Source of the DNA: a virus
DNA length: 26,383 bases
Direction: 5' to 3' (one strand)
Virus record (IMG/VR): IMGVR_UViG_3300032224_001105
Span: 1 to 26,383 of that record
Both the position numbers and the translations under genes were made by a program. The notes under the pieces are model-generated. The model did no database searches, had not been told where the DNA came from, and was given only the letters and a program-made list of their open reading frames with translations. Within the stretch, counting starts at the first letter, position 1; each line of letters begins with the position of its first letter. Of the stretch, positions 1-8,224 are shown in pieces.

Positions 1-990
1 AACTCTGCTTATGGTGCTCTTGGTAGCCAGTATTTCCGCTTTTATGATTTACGAATGGCTCTTGGCGTCACTACTGCTGGTCAGTTGTCTATTCGGTGGA
101 TTGAAGCTAAGATAAATGCCTACATGAACAAACTCCTTGGTACAGAAAAAGATTATGTAATCGCTTCTGATACCGATTCAATCTATCTCCGTATGGGTGA
201 GTTGGTTGACAAGTTCATCAAAAACAAGTCTGACAAACAGAAGGTCATCTCTCTCATGGATAAAATCTGTGAAGAAAAACTACAACCATATATTGATAAA
301 TCATACGAAGAGCTGGCTGATTATGTTCACGCTTACGAACAGAAGATGCAGATGAAACGTGAAGGTCTATCTGACAAAGGTATTTGGACTGCCAAGAAAC
401 GATATATTCTAAACGTATATAATAATGAAGGTGTTCAGTATGCTGAACCACACATGAAGGTGATGGGACTTGAAATGGTCAAGTCATCCACACCTGCGGC
501 CATCCGTGAAAAGATGCAAGAGTCTATTAAGATTATGATGACAGGTGAAGAAGAAGATATTCACCGCTTCATTGAAAGTTTCAGAGAAGAATTCAAAAAA
601 TTACCTGCGGAAGATATTTCTTTCCCAAGAGGCATAAATGGGTTAGCTAAATATTCCGATAATGCCACTCTTTACAAGTTGGGTACACCGATCCACGTTA
701 AGGGTGCTATACTTTACAATCACTATTTGAAAGAGTATAATCTCACAAAGAAATACCCTTCCATCAAAGAAGGTGAGAAGATTAAATTTACTTATTTGAA
801 AACACCTAATCATTTTAAAAATACAGTAATATCTTATCCATCTAGATTGCCTAAAGAATTCGAATTGCAAAAGTATATTGATTATGATATGCAATTCGGT
901 AAAGCATTTATAGAACCATTAAAAGTCATACTTGATTGTATGGGTTGGACAACAGAAAAAATTAACACTATAGAGGACTTTTTTAAATGA
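1..990 (+). CDS. 43: DNA polymerase, family B (T4 gp43-like), 3' part
   Basis: This is the C-terminal part (329 residues) of the replicative DNA polymerase; the start lies upstream of the window, and T4 gp43 is about 900 residues. The frame is open from base 1 and begins at the family B motif NSAYG (KxxxNSxYG, motif B of the palm and fingers). Next comes motif C, SDTDS, at bases 166-180, whose two aspartates bind the catalytic metals, and then KKRY near base 394, the thumb-side motif of family B enzymes. The last residues, IEDFFK, fit the sliding-clamp binding tail expected at the C-terminus of gp43. The exonuclease domain is not in view. The stop overlaps the next start (ATGA), so the following membrane protein is probably translated by coupling. 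Family assignment is firm; clamp binding is inferred. Confidence 0.96.
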   Translation, partial: NSAYGALGSQYFRFYDLRMALGVTTAGQLSIRWIEAKINAYMNKLLGTEKDYVIASDTDSIYLRMGELVDKFIKNKSDKQKVISLMDKICEEKLQPYIDKSYEELADYVHAYEQKMQMKREGLSDKGIWTAKKRYILNVYNNEGVQYAEPHMKVMGLEMVKSSTPAAIREKMQESIKIMMTGEEEDIHRFIESFREEFKKLPAEDISFPRGINGLAKYSDNATLYKLGTPIHVKGAILYNHYLKEYNLTKKYPSIKEGEKIKFTYLKTPNHFKNTVISYPSRLPKEFELQKYIDYDMQFGKAFIEPLKVILDCMGWTTEKINTIEDFFK

Positions 991-2039
991 TATACTTAAC
1001 CTTTCTAACAGCAATAGCTCTGTCTGCTGTGGCAGAGTTTTATTCTGTTGTCGGTTTGGCATCAATATTTCCTGGATCTTTTTGGCCTATCGTATTGATG
1101 GGTGCGGTTCTAGGTGTCGCCAAACTGGTGACAATATCATGGTTGTATAGAAATTGGAAAACAACCAATCTTTTATTGAAAACGTATTTGACTACAGCCA
1201 CAGTTATTTTAATGCTCATTACTTCAATGGGCATTTTTGGTTATTTGTCTAAGGCACACTTAGAACATTCTACTGAAATTGGTCCTGTAGCCGATAAAGT
1301 TGCAATGTATGATGAGAAGATTAAAATTTCAAAGGACAATATCGATGCGAACCGCAAAGCGCTTAAACAGATGGATGAAGCTGTGGACCAAGTTATGGGT
1401 CGAAGTACAGATGAAAAAGGTGCCGATAAAGCTGTTGCGATCCGAAGAGCACAACAAAAAGAACGTGGCCGCCTTCAATCTGAGATTGCGGCCGAACAGA
1501 AAACTGTTGCCGCCCTTAATGAAGAAAGAGTACCTTTGGCCAATGAACTACGTAAAGCGGAATCGGATTTTGGGCCGATAAAATATGTGGCAGAATTAAT
1601 TTATGGTAGTGGTGAACGTGATGTAATTGACAAAGCAGTTCGTTTGGTAATAATGTTAATCATGGTTGTATTTGACCCGCTAGCTGTGTTATTATTGATA
1701 GCTGGAAATATCTCTTTAAAGCAGAGAGGTACCGAAGAAGAAAATGGTGTCATTCAATTTTTTGAGAGGGTAAAAAGTCATGCACAAGAACTTGACCGTG
1801 ATGCTGCCGAATTAAAAGTTGAAGAACCAAAAGTTGATGAGTCTATTAAAGTTGACAAAGAAAATTTGGCTACGATAGAAGAAAAACCTGAAAGCATTGT
1901 TATTGATGAAGCTTCGGGTGAAAGTATTCCACCATTGGGTAAATCTAAACGTGGTTTTCCTAATAGAAAAACTAAACAAGTGGAACCTAATTATGATTAT
2001 GAAGCAGAATTTGCATTTAAAAAGAGGACTGAAAAATGA
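987..2039 (+). CDS. Membrane protein with four helices and a central coiled coil
   Basis: The 350-residue protein has hydrophobic segments at about residues 3-28, 32-54, 66-88 and 217-243. A charged stretch at about 100-195, rich in K, E, Q and A, looks like a coiled coil between helices 3 and 4. The tail (about 245-350) is acidic and lysine-rich and probably soluble. No enzyme motif is visible. It overlaps the polymerase stop by 4 bases at its start and the uvsX start by 4 bases at its end, so the three genes are translated as a unit. Comparable membrane or coil-containing proteins are known near these genes in T4-like marine phages, with no assigned role. Possible roles are anchoring of replication complexes at the inner membrane or a lysis-related function; the neighbourhood favours the first. 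The function is unknown. Confidence 0.85.
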   Translation: MIYLTFLTAIALSAVAEFYSVVGLASIFPGSFWPIVLMGAVLGVAKLVTISWLYRNWKTTNLLLKTYLTTATVILMLITSMGIFGYLSKAHLEHSTEIGPVADKVAMYDEKIKISKDNIDANRKALKQMDEAVDQVMGRSTDEKGADKAVAIRRAQQKERGRLQSEIAAEQKTVAALNEERVPLANELRKAESDFGPIKYVAELIYGSGERDVIDKAVRLVIMLIMVVFDPLAVLLLIAGNISLKQRGTEEENGVIQFFERVKSHAQELDRDAAELKVEEPKVDESIKVDKENLATIEEKPESIVIDEASGESIPPLGKSKRGFPNRKTKQVEPNYDYEAEFAFKKRTEK

Positions 2040-3106
2040 GTATACTTGACAAGATTAAAAAGAATAGCAGCATTAAAGATTCTGCTATTCTATCCAAATC
2101 AAAATTTTTTAATGATAAAGATATGATTCCTACGGCCATTCCAGTTATCAACGTAGCATTGTCTGGTAAACTGGATGGTGGTTTAACACCAGGTCTTACA
2201 ATGTGGGCAGGTCCATCCAAACATTTTAAGACTGCCTTCTCGCTATTGATGGCCAAATCTTACTTGGACAAATACCCCGATGCGGCTCTCTTATTTTATG
2301 ATTCTGAGTTTGGTACTCCTCAGTCTTATTTCGATTCATTTGGAATTGACACTAATAGAGTTCTGCACACACCTCTTACGGATATTGAACAATTGAAGTT
2401 TGATGTTATGGCACAGCTGACTAATTTGGAACGTGGTGATAAGTTGATTATCATCATCGATTCAATCGGAAACCTTGCCTCAAAAAAGGAAGTGGAGGAT
2501 GCACTAGCCGAGAAATCAGTTGCTGATATGTCCCGTGCCAAGCAAGTTAAGAGTTTGTTCCGTATGGTAACACCTCATCTATCACTCAAAGATATTCCAA
2601 TGGTTGTTGTCAATCACACATACAAAGAGATTGGTATGTTCCCTAAAGATATCGTTGGTGGTGGTACAGGTTCATATTATAGTGCCGATAATATTTTTAT
2701 TATTGGCCGTCAACAAGAAAAAGAAGGTACCGAAATTGTTGGGTACAACTTCATTATAAACGTAGAAAAGTCCCGTTATGTTAAAGAAAAATCTAAAATC
2801 CCTGTTACAGTACTTCATGATGGTGGTATTAGCAAGTGGTCTGGCTTACTTGATATTGCACTCGAATCCGGACACGTTATCAAGCCTAGCAATGGTTGGT
2901 ATTCAAAAGTAGATAAGGATAGTGGTGAGATAGAAGATAAGAAATTTCGTATTAAAGAAACTGACACCAAAGAGTTTTGGTTGCCAATTCTTAAACAGAA
3001 GTCTTTCCGTGATTACGTAGAAGATAAGTATCGTATTGCTTCTGGTGAAATTATGATGAAAGATATTGAAGAAACTTTTGAGGTAGAAACAACAAACGGA
3101 GAATAA
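2036..3106 (+). CDS. uvsX: UvsX RecA-like recombinase
   Basis: UvsX coats single-stranded DNA and drives strand exchange in T4-type recombination-dependent replication and repair. The 356-residue product has the Walker A loop GPSKHFKT at 59-66, which closely matches the GPSKxFK form of T4 UvsX rather than the usual GxxGxGKT. Walker B, LIIIIDSIG, lies at about 137-145, and a glycine-rich loop (IVGGGTGSYY, near 207-216) fits the DNA-binding loop 2 region. It is somewhat shorter than T4 UvsX (about 390 residues). The ATG at 2036 overlaps the upstream stop and has a GAGGA-type ribosome site just upstream. Its position between gp43 and gp41 supports the call. Confidence 0.96.
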   Translation: MSILDKIKKNSSIKDSAILSKSKFFNDKDMIPTAIPVINVALSGKLDGGLTPGLTMWAGPSKHFKTAFSLLMAKSYLDKYPDAALLFYDSEFGTPQSYFDSFGIDTNRVLHTPLTDIEQLKFDVMAQLTNLERGDKLIIIIDSIGNLASKKEVEDALAEKSVADMSRAKQVKSLFRMVTPHLSLKDIPMVVVNHTYKEIGMFPKDIVGGGTGSYYSADNIFIIGRQQEKEGTEIVGYNFIINVEKSRYVKEKSKIPVTVLHDGGISKWSGLLDIALESGHVIKPSNGWYSKVDKDSGEIEDKKFRIKETDTKEFWLPILKQKSFRDYVEDKYRIASGEIMMKDIEETFEVETTNGE

Positions 3107-3107
3107 T

Positions 3108-3350
3108 ATGAGTGACGAAGAATCAAAAATCAAACATTCTAAACGTATTCTCAAAACTGATAATGCAGTTAAAAAACAAGTTAAGATTGCAAAAGAGTTT
3201 GGTGTTCCAGTTAAAGAACCACACAAATTTGCCAAACATCATGCTATGAATTGTGGTAATCCAAAATGTCATATGTGTGGTAACCCAAGAAAAATTTGGG
3301 GTGAAAAAACAATCCAAGAAAAAAAATTCGATGAGGTAACAGATGACTGA
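3108..3350 (+). CDS. Small conserved phage protein with a Cys/His cluster
   Basis: This 80-residue, lysine-rich protein has a compact cluster of possible metal ligands: H44, H45, C49, C54 and C57 (C-x4-C-x2-C), followed by a basic stretch NPRKIWGEKTIQEK. The pattern suggests a small zinc-binding knuckle, perhaps one that contacts DNA or RNA. I recall similar proteins with a KCxxCxNPRK-like core in other T4-like environmental phages, but no known function. A GGAG ribosome site precedes the ATG, and the next gene starts within its last codons (8-base overlap). Being between uvsX and the helicase suggests a link to replication or recombination. Metal binding is inferred from spacing only. Confidence 0.85.
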   Translation: MSDEESKIKHSKRILKTDNAVKKQVKIAKEFGVPVKEPHKFAKHHAMNCGNPKCHMCGNPRKIWGEKTIQEKKFDEVTDD

Positions 3351-3666
3351 AGGTATAGATTATTGTTTCATTTATCCAAAAGAAGATAAAGAATCCGTTC
3401 ACATTAAATTACTTGACGGTCCTTACAAAGATACAACATACAAATATGGCAAAGTTAAATTTGAGGAAAAAGATGGCCTCATGTATTTACTTTTCGTTTA
3501 TGATGTGTTAGAATCTGTAGTAGTCAAGCCACGTAAATTAGAAAAAGATGGTGATTTTAAAAATTATATTGGTGACTTATTGGTAGAAATAATGTCAAGC
3601 AATTTAGAACAGGATATTATTGATGAAGCTGGAACAGACGATACTGAAAACCCTGATTTACGATGA
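3343..3666 (+). CDS. Conserved hypothetical protein between uvsX and helicase
   Basis: This 107-residue protein has no motif I recognise. It is mixed alpha/beta in appearance: alternating hydrophobic strands in the first 70 residues (for example VHIKLLDGPY and MYLLFVYDV), then a helix (YIGDLLVEIMSS) and an acidic tail. It may be a small beta-barrel-like domain. The start overlaps the previous gene by 8 bases. Its last 44 bases overlap the helicase start in another frame, which is long for this tightly packed region. T4 has gene 40 and other small genes in the comparable place, but I see no basis for equating them. Confidence 0.8.
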   Translation: MTEGIDYCFIYPKEDKESVHIKLLDGPYKDTTYKYGKVKFEEKDGLMYLLFVYDVLESVVVKPRKLEKDGDFKNYIGDLLVEIMSSNLEQDIIDEAGTDDTENPDLR

Positions 3667-5008
3667 AGATTATTTGCGAAAAGTCCTCCCGTTTCTTAAA
3701 CCCGAATATTTCGCTGAGAGTTCCGACCGCACGTTGTACAATTCAATCAACGAATTCGTACAGACGTACAATTCTTCACCAACGATTGAAGCACTTACAT
3801 TGGCCGTCCAAGAAAGGCGAAATCTTACAGATGATGAAGTGGAAAAGTGTAAAACTAGTTTACAAGAGATTGCATCATCTTCACATGAAGGATCAGAACT
3901 TCAATGGCTTGTTGATAGAACGGAAAAATTCTGTCAAGAAAAAGCCATTTACAATGCTGTATTGGGGGCAATTTCTATACTTGACGGGAAGGACAAAAAC
4001 GCCGAGAAAGGTGCGATTCCCTCTTTATTATCGGATGCGTTGGCTGTAAGTTTTGATAACTCGGTTGGCCATGACTATTTGGAGAACTCAAATGAACGAT
4101 ATGAATTCTACCATAGAAAAGAAGAACGGATTCCTTTTGACCTCGACTACTTCAATAAGATTACTAAAGGCGGTCTTCCTGCTAAAACTCTTAACATCGC
4201 TCTTGCTGGTACCGGTGTTGGTAAGTCTCTTTTCATGTGTCACGTTGCTGCTGGTTGTATGGTACAAGGTAAAAATGTCCTGTATATCACTATGGAAATG
4301 GCTGAAGAAAAGATTGCTGAACGTATAGATGCAAACTTACTGAATGTTACCATCGATGATTTGATGGAGTTACCTAAAGATTTATATGACAAAAAAGTTG
4401 CCCGTGTTCGTGGTATGACTACTGGTAAATTAATTATCAAAGAATATCCAACCGCATCGGCTTCTTCAACACACTTCAGAACATTACTCAATGAACTCAA
4501 TCTTAAAAAGTCTTTTACTCCTGATATTATTTTTATTGATTATCTCAATATTTGTTGTTCAGCCAGAATCAAAGCAGGAGCAAGCGTTAATTCTTATACC
4601 TATGTCAAAGCCATTGCCGAAGAATTGCGAGGCTTGGCAGTTGAGTTCGGAGTCCCAATTGTATCTGCTACACAAACCACAAGATCCGGCTTTTCTAGTT
4701 CTGACCCCGGACTCGAAGATACCTCTGAATCTTTTGGTCTGCCAGCCACAGCTGATTTGATGTTTGCTTTGATTTCTTCCGAAGAACTGGAAGAACTAGG
4801 TCAAATGATGGTCAAACAATTGAAGAATCGTTACTCCGACCCAACACATTATAAAAGATTTACGATTGGTGTTGACAGAGCAAAAATGAAACTGTATGAT
4901 GTTGAACAATCAGCACAAAATGGTTTGGCTGATGCTGGACACAATAAACCATTAAACACTTTTGGTGACCGTGAAAAGACTAGTAAATTTAGTGGATTTA
5001 AAGTATGA
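3623..5008 (+). CDS. 41: Replicative DNA helicase, DnaB family (T4 gp41-like)
   Basis: This is the hexameric 5'-3' helicase that unwinds DNA ahead of the fork and works with the primase. The 461-residue product is close to T4 gp41 (475). The small N-terminal helical domain is followed by the RecA-like motor domain with Walker A AGTGVGKS (about 195-202), Walker B IIFIDYLN (about 302-309) and a downstream SATQTTR stretch, as in DnaB helicases. I chose ATG 3623 because AGGA at 3611-3614 sits 8 bases upstream; a TTG immediately before it would add one residue. The start lies inside the preceding gene (44-base overlap), and the stop overlaps the next start. Confidence 0.95.
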   Translation: MKLEQTILKTLIYDEDYLRKVLPFLKPEYFAESSDRTLYNSINEFVQTYNSSPTIEALTLAVQERRNLTDDEVEKCKTSLQEIASSSHEGSELQWLVDRTEKFCQEKAIYNAVLGAISILDGKDKNAEKGAIPSLLSDALAVSFDNSVGHDYLENSNERYEFYHRKEERIPFDLDYFNKITKGGLPAKTLNIALAGTGVGKSLFMCHVAAGCMVQGKNVLYITMEMAEEKIAERIDANLLNVTIDDLMELPKDLYDKKVARVRGMTTGKLIIKEYPTASASSTHFRTLLNELNLKKSFTPDIIFIDYLNICCSARIKAGASVNSYTYVKAIAEELRGLAVEFGVPIVSATQTTRSGFSSSDPGLEDTSESFGLPATADLMFALISSEELEELGQMMVKQLKNRYSDPTHYKRFTIGVDRAKMKLYDVEQSAQNGLADAGHNKPLNTFGDREKTSKFSGFKV

Positions 5009-6111
5009 ATTTAACATTTGAAGATGCAGTCCATGTTGCTAAAGTATTCGAAAATTATTTTGGTAACTTTGACCGCATCGATGAATATATGCGTGACCAA
5101 AAGTTGGCATCACTACATGAAATACCAACTTCATTATTTCCACCCGAGGACGATTTGTTCTCGGATTTTTCTATGCATCCAAAAGATATGGACTTTGAGG
5201 TCTGTGAAATTGCCAATGAGACATGGGAAACATTACTTGCCATTACCAGTTCTCATGTTAACATCCGACCAGTTGGTCGTAGTATCCATTTGGCAGTCAA
5301 GGAAAAGAATACAGGAAAGTTCGTAGGATTCATTCGGTTGGGTTCACCTGTAATCAACTGTAAACCACGAAATGAGATGCTTGGCCAAGTGTTTACGCAA
5401 GATCCTGACCGTGCCAGACGATTCAATGATTCATCTATGATGGGTTTTGTTATCGTACCATCACAACCATTTGGTTATAATTATCTTGGTGGTAAACTTC
5501 TAGCAGCAATCTGTACCTCACATGAAGTCCGTGAGATTGTGAATAAAAAGTATGGTATGAATCTATGTTTATTTGAAACTACCAGTTTGTATGGTAGTTC
5601 TAAGACTGTATCACAATATGATGGTATGAAACCATATATTCGTTATAAAGGTTTGACTGATTCTGATTTTCTACCAATGATGCATGGTAAAGCATATTCA
5701 GAATTACGTGATTTCGTTGAGAGTAGAGTTGGCAAACTTGTAGATGAAGATGCATCAAGTAAGAAACTCAAAACATCCATGAAAATAATTTCCTTGGCCA
5801 AAGCATCATTAAAGAGTGATAAAGACGCTTTAAGTGCCTTTAATGCAACAATAGAGAAAGCCAAAGGTCTGACTGAGCAGAAACGTTATTACATTTCCGA
5901 CTATGGATTTAAGAATATGGTTGATTATGTTAACTGTAAAACCGATACATTGGTACCAGGTGAAAACTATGAAAAGCACAAACTGGTAAACTTGATTGAG
6001 TGGTGGAGAAACAAAGCAGTTAATCGTTATACTACATTACAGAGTGAAGGACGTTTGCGTGACGAACTAGAGGTATGGACTTCTGGTAAAGAGATTCAAA
6101 TTATTAGATAA
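5005..6111 (+). CDS. DUF4338 (DruA-like) domain protein
   Basis: The 368-residue protein contains a block at about 88-215 that reads like the DUF4338 domain of DruA, part of the Druantia antiphage system. It has a VGFIRLGSPVI strand (107-117), a PRNEMLG stretch (121-127), an N-x-x-x-MGFVIVPSQPFGYNYLGG segment (141-163), a helix AAICTSHEVREIVNKKYG (167-184), and LFETTSLYGSS (189-199), which corresponds to the LxETFxD...G..Y part of DUF4338. An N-terminal helical region and a C-terminal basic helical region flank it. It overlaps the helicase stop by 4 bases, which suggests a replication or DNA-processing role rather than defence. The resemblance is by eye and needs a profile comparison; the molecular function of the domain is not settled. 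Confidence 0.75.
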   Translation: MNLTFEDAVHVAKVFENYFGNFDRIDEYMRDQKLASLHEIPTSLFPPEDDLFSDFSMHPKDMDFEVCEIANETWETLLAITSSHVNIRPVGRSIHLAVKEKNTGKFVGFIRLGSPVINCKPRNEMLGQVFTQDPDRARRFNDSSMMGFVIVPSQPFGYNYLGGKLLAAICTSHEVREIVNKKYGMNLCLFETTSLYGSSKTVSQYDGMKPYIRYKGLTDSDFLPMMHGKAYSELRDFVESRVGKLVDEDASSKKLKTSMKIISLAKASLKSDKDALSAFNATIEKAKGLTEQKRYYISDYGFKNMVDYVNCKTDTLVPGENYEKHKLVNLIEWWRNKAVNRYTTLQSEGRLRDELEVWTSGKEIQIIR

Positions 6112-6114
6112 ATA
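6107..6114 (+). promoter_or_regulatory. Possible late promoter, GATAAATA
   Basis: GATAAATA overlaps the end of the DUF4338-like gene, 20 bases before the next ATG. T4 late promoters use TATAAATA, and related phages tolerate other first bases. The expected start site would be near 6120. It is weaker than the sites at 19150 and 24551, and it lies among replication genes, so it may be chance. Confidence 0.35.
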
Positions 6115-6134
6115 CTTTTATTTGAGGACTTTTG

Positions 6135-7229
6135 ATGGCATACACTTTCTTTCCTGAATCTGCTACGGAAATAAAAACAACTTTAAAGAAGCAGGATAAG
6201 GCCAAAGTTGATGATATTATTAACCTATTCACTTATCTTAAATTAAAGTATAAAACGGTAAAAGCTCCAGTCAATATTGACCCAATGAAAATTTCAAAGG
6301 TCAATGTGACTAGAGAACTTCAACCTATGATTGACTTGCCTAAGATTAAAAGAGAATCAAAGATTAGTAAAATAACAATCAAGTTTGGTTCTGGTTCTTC
6401 TGGTGGTCGTGGTGTTAAGAACAAAGGTAATTTGTATGAAGGTCTTTTGGCTGATGCATTACAGAAATGGTGGAACGGTGAAACGATTACTGACGTTTCG
6501 ATGATGAATACAATCAACGATATTTCAAAGTTACATAATTTAAAAAAGTGTACAGACTTAGAAGTTAAATCTGTTGGTGAATTAAATAACAAAAGACCAT
6601 TCGTTTACAGTCCAAAAATTCTAATATCGTCACAAATTCCTGTACATGATAACAATCTGGGGCCCGTTGTATCAGACATTACATTAATTTGTACCGATAA
6701 GAATAAAAAGAAACGTGAGATTTATTTGAGTTTGAAATCTGGAACAACAGTAACATTCTTTAACTCAGGTATCAGAACTGTATTGACACCGCAGGAAATT
6801 AAAGCAGGTAAAATTACCAATGAGAACGGACTTAAATTGTTGAAGATGTTTAATATCAATGATGCATTATTTTGTGATGTATATAATGGTAAAGTTAAAC
6901 AAGCATACAGCGAAGATGTTTGGAAAACTATGAACAATCAACAGAAAACGGATTTGAAAGATTTTCTAAAGTCCGGTATTGGTAAAGGTTTTACAATCGT
7001 ACATAAATTGACCGGAAAAACAAAAGTCTATGAAATCGATGATACATATATGAATGAGGCTGCAACACCTAAATCTTGTAAAGTATTTTATGGTGGTAAA
7101 TCAGGTACAGGTAAACGTATTGATATTGAAATTGAAACAGGACATTATATTCTAAAACTTAATATGCGTGATACGCAAGGTGGTGATGGTTATCCTACCC
7201 GTATGATGTGTGACTACTCTTACTTATAA
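6135..7229 (+). CDS. Unknown protein with a possible PD-(D/E)XK nuclease core
   Basis: The 364-residue protein has a lysine-rich N-terminal part, then GNLYEGLLADAL (98-109), a helix with a glutamate of the type found before nuclease cores. After it come VVSDITLI (178-185) and, about ten residues on, REIYLSLKSG (194-203). An aspartate at a strand start followed by a strand ending in S-L-K resembles PD-(D/E)XK variants where the second acidic residue is replaced. A phage nuclease acting in recombination or repair would fit the neighbours. The C-terminal half shows no known motif. ATG 6135 is chosen because GAGG at 6124-6127 is well spaced; a TTG one codon upstream is less likely. The gene call is firm, the fold call tentative. 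Confidence 0.8.
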   Translation: MAYTFFPESATEIKTTLKKQDKAKVDDIINLFTYLKLKYKTVKAPVNIDPMKISKVNVTRELQPMIDLPKIKRESKISKITIKFGSGSSGGRGVKNKGNLYEGLLADALQKWWNGETITDVSMMNTINDISKLHNLKKCTDLEVKSVGELNNKRPFVYSPKILISSQIPVHDNNLGPVVSDITLICTDKNKKKREIYLSLKSGTTVTFFNSGIRTVLTPQEIKAGKITNENGLKLLKMFNINDALFCDVYNGKVKQAYSEDVWKTMNNQQKTDLKDFLKSGIGKGFTIVHKLTGKTKVYEIDDTYMNEAATPKSCKVFYGGKSGTGKRIDIEIETGHYILKLNMRDTQGGDGYPTRMMCDYSYL

Positions 7230-7231
7230 AA

Positions 7232-7513
7232 ATGGCACTAATAGACTTTGACAAACTAGCAAAAGAATATGAGAACACCGAAAATGATTTCGGTTTCTCC
7301 GCTATATCAGAAGAAGAATATAATTCTGTAATCAACAAAACGGCAGAAACTGCTGATGACTTTAAGGCTCGCCTTGCAGAGGTTGAAAAGATTATAATTC
7401 CATTCTTAACAAAACTCCACTCGACTGGAGATAAAGAATACATATATTGGCCTAATAGAAAACCTATTATCGAAAAGCAAATAGAAAGAATTTTGAAACT
7501 CACAAAAAATTAA
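7232..7513 (+). CDS. Small conserved phage protein
   Basis: This 93-residue protein has an acidic N-terminal half with the phrase FGFSAISEEEY and a C-terminal helical half ending in YIYWPNRKPIIEKQIERIL. I recall small proteins with a FGFxAxxEEE segment and a YIYWPNR segment in other T4-like environmental phages, with no known function. It starts two bases after the preceding stop and ends three bases before the first glycosyltransferase, so it is the last gene before the glycan island. No catalytic motif is visible. Confidence 0.82.
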   Translation: MALIDFDKLAKEYENTENDFGFSAISEEEYNSVINKTAETADDFKARLAEVEKIIIPFLTKLHSTGDKEYIYWPNRKPIIEKQIERILKLTKN

Positions 7514-7516
7514 ATT

Positions 7517-8224
7517 ATGACCGCTACTGTTATTATACCCGTGACTGGCACTCCAGAATGTGCTGAAGCAATTGATTCTGTACTCAATCAATCTTATCCT
7601 ACAACTTGTTATGTCGTTTGTGATGGTGATAAGTTCAAGCCCAAAGTGATGACAATCCTAAGTGAACGATTGTGTAATAAAAATCTCAAAGTCTGTTATC
7701 TACCAATAAATGTTGGTGCCAATGGTTTTTATGGCCATAGAACTTATGCCGCCTTTACACATTTGGTTGATACAAAATATGTAATGTACTTAGACCAAGA
7801 CTGTTGGTTGGACAAAGACCATGTTGAGAACTGTGTCAAAACAATTGAAGAACAACAATTGGACTGGTGTTATTCACTCAGAAAAATCTATACTAAAGAA
7901 GGTGAATATATCTGTAATGATGATTGTGAATCTTTAGGAAGATGGCAAAGTTATCACAATATCAATCATATTGACACAAATAGCTATTGCATTAAAACAG
8001 AAGTTGCGATAAAATTAGCATCTGCATGGCATGGTGGTTGGGGACAAGACAGAGTATTTTTACAAACAATAGCACAACACTTCCAAAAATGGCATTGCAC
8101 AGGCAAGTATACCACTAATTATCGTGTAGATGGTGGCCAAGGTTCTGTTAATGGGGAATTCTTCTTAAAAGGAAATCAAATAATGAAACAACGTTATGGA
8201 GAAAATTTCCCATGGAAGAAATAA
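7517..8224 (+). CDS. Family 2 glycosyltransferase (GT-A fold)
   Basis: The 235-residue protein transfers a sugar from a nucleotide donor. It begins with the GT2 strand TVIIPVTGTP and SVLNQSYP (21-28, the usual SIxxQxxP motif), then CDGD (35-38), and the DxD metal site YLDQDCW (91-97, DQD at 93-95). A later GGWGQDRVF segment (near 172-180) occupies the place of the acceptor-side ED/QD motif. It lacks membrane helices, so it is probably a soluble cytoplasmic enzyme. It is the first gene of the glycan island and overlaps the next gene by 13 bases. Donor and acceptor cannot be told from sequence. Confidence 0.9.
   Translation: MTATVIIPVTGTPECAEAIDSVLNQSYPTTCYVVCDGDKFKPKVMTILSERLCNKNLKVCYLPINVGANGFYGHRTYAAFTHLVDTKYVMYLDQDCWLDKDHVENCVKTIEEQQLDWCYSLRKIYTKEGEYICNDDCESLGRWQSYHNINHIDTNSYCIKTEVAIKLASAWHGGWGQDRVFLQTIAQHFQKWHCTGKYTTNYRVDGGQGSVNGEFFLKGNQIMKQRYGENFPWKK

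Noticed and set aside
1300-1581. Long open frame inside the membrane protein gene
   Set aside because: The product is an out-of-frame shadow rich in R, K, M and L, with no site for translation and no composition shift in the main frame.
5005-6111. A complete Druantia defence system
   Set aside because: Only one DUF4338-like protein is present; no DruE-type large helicase or other partners are nearby, and the genes around it are phage replication genes.
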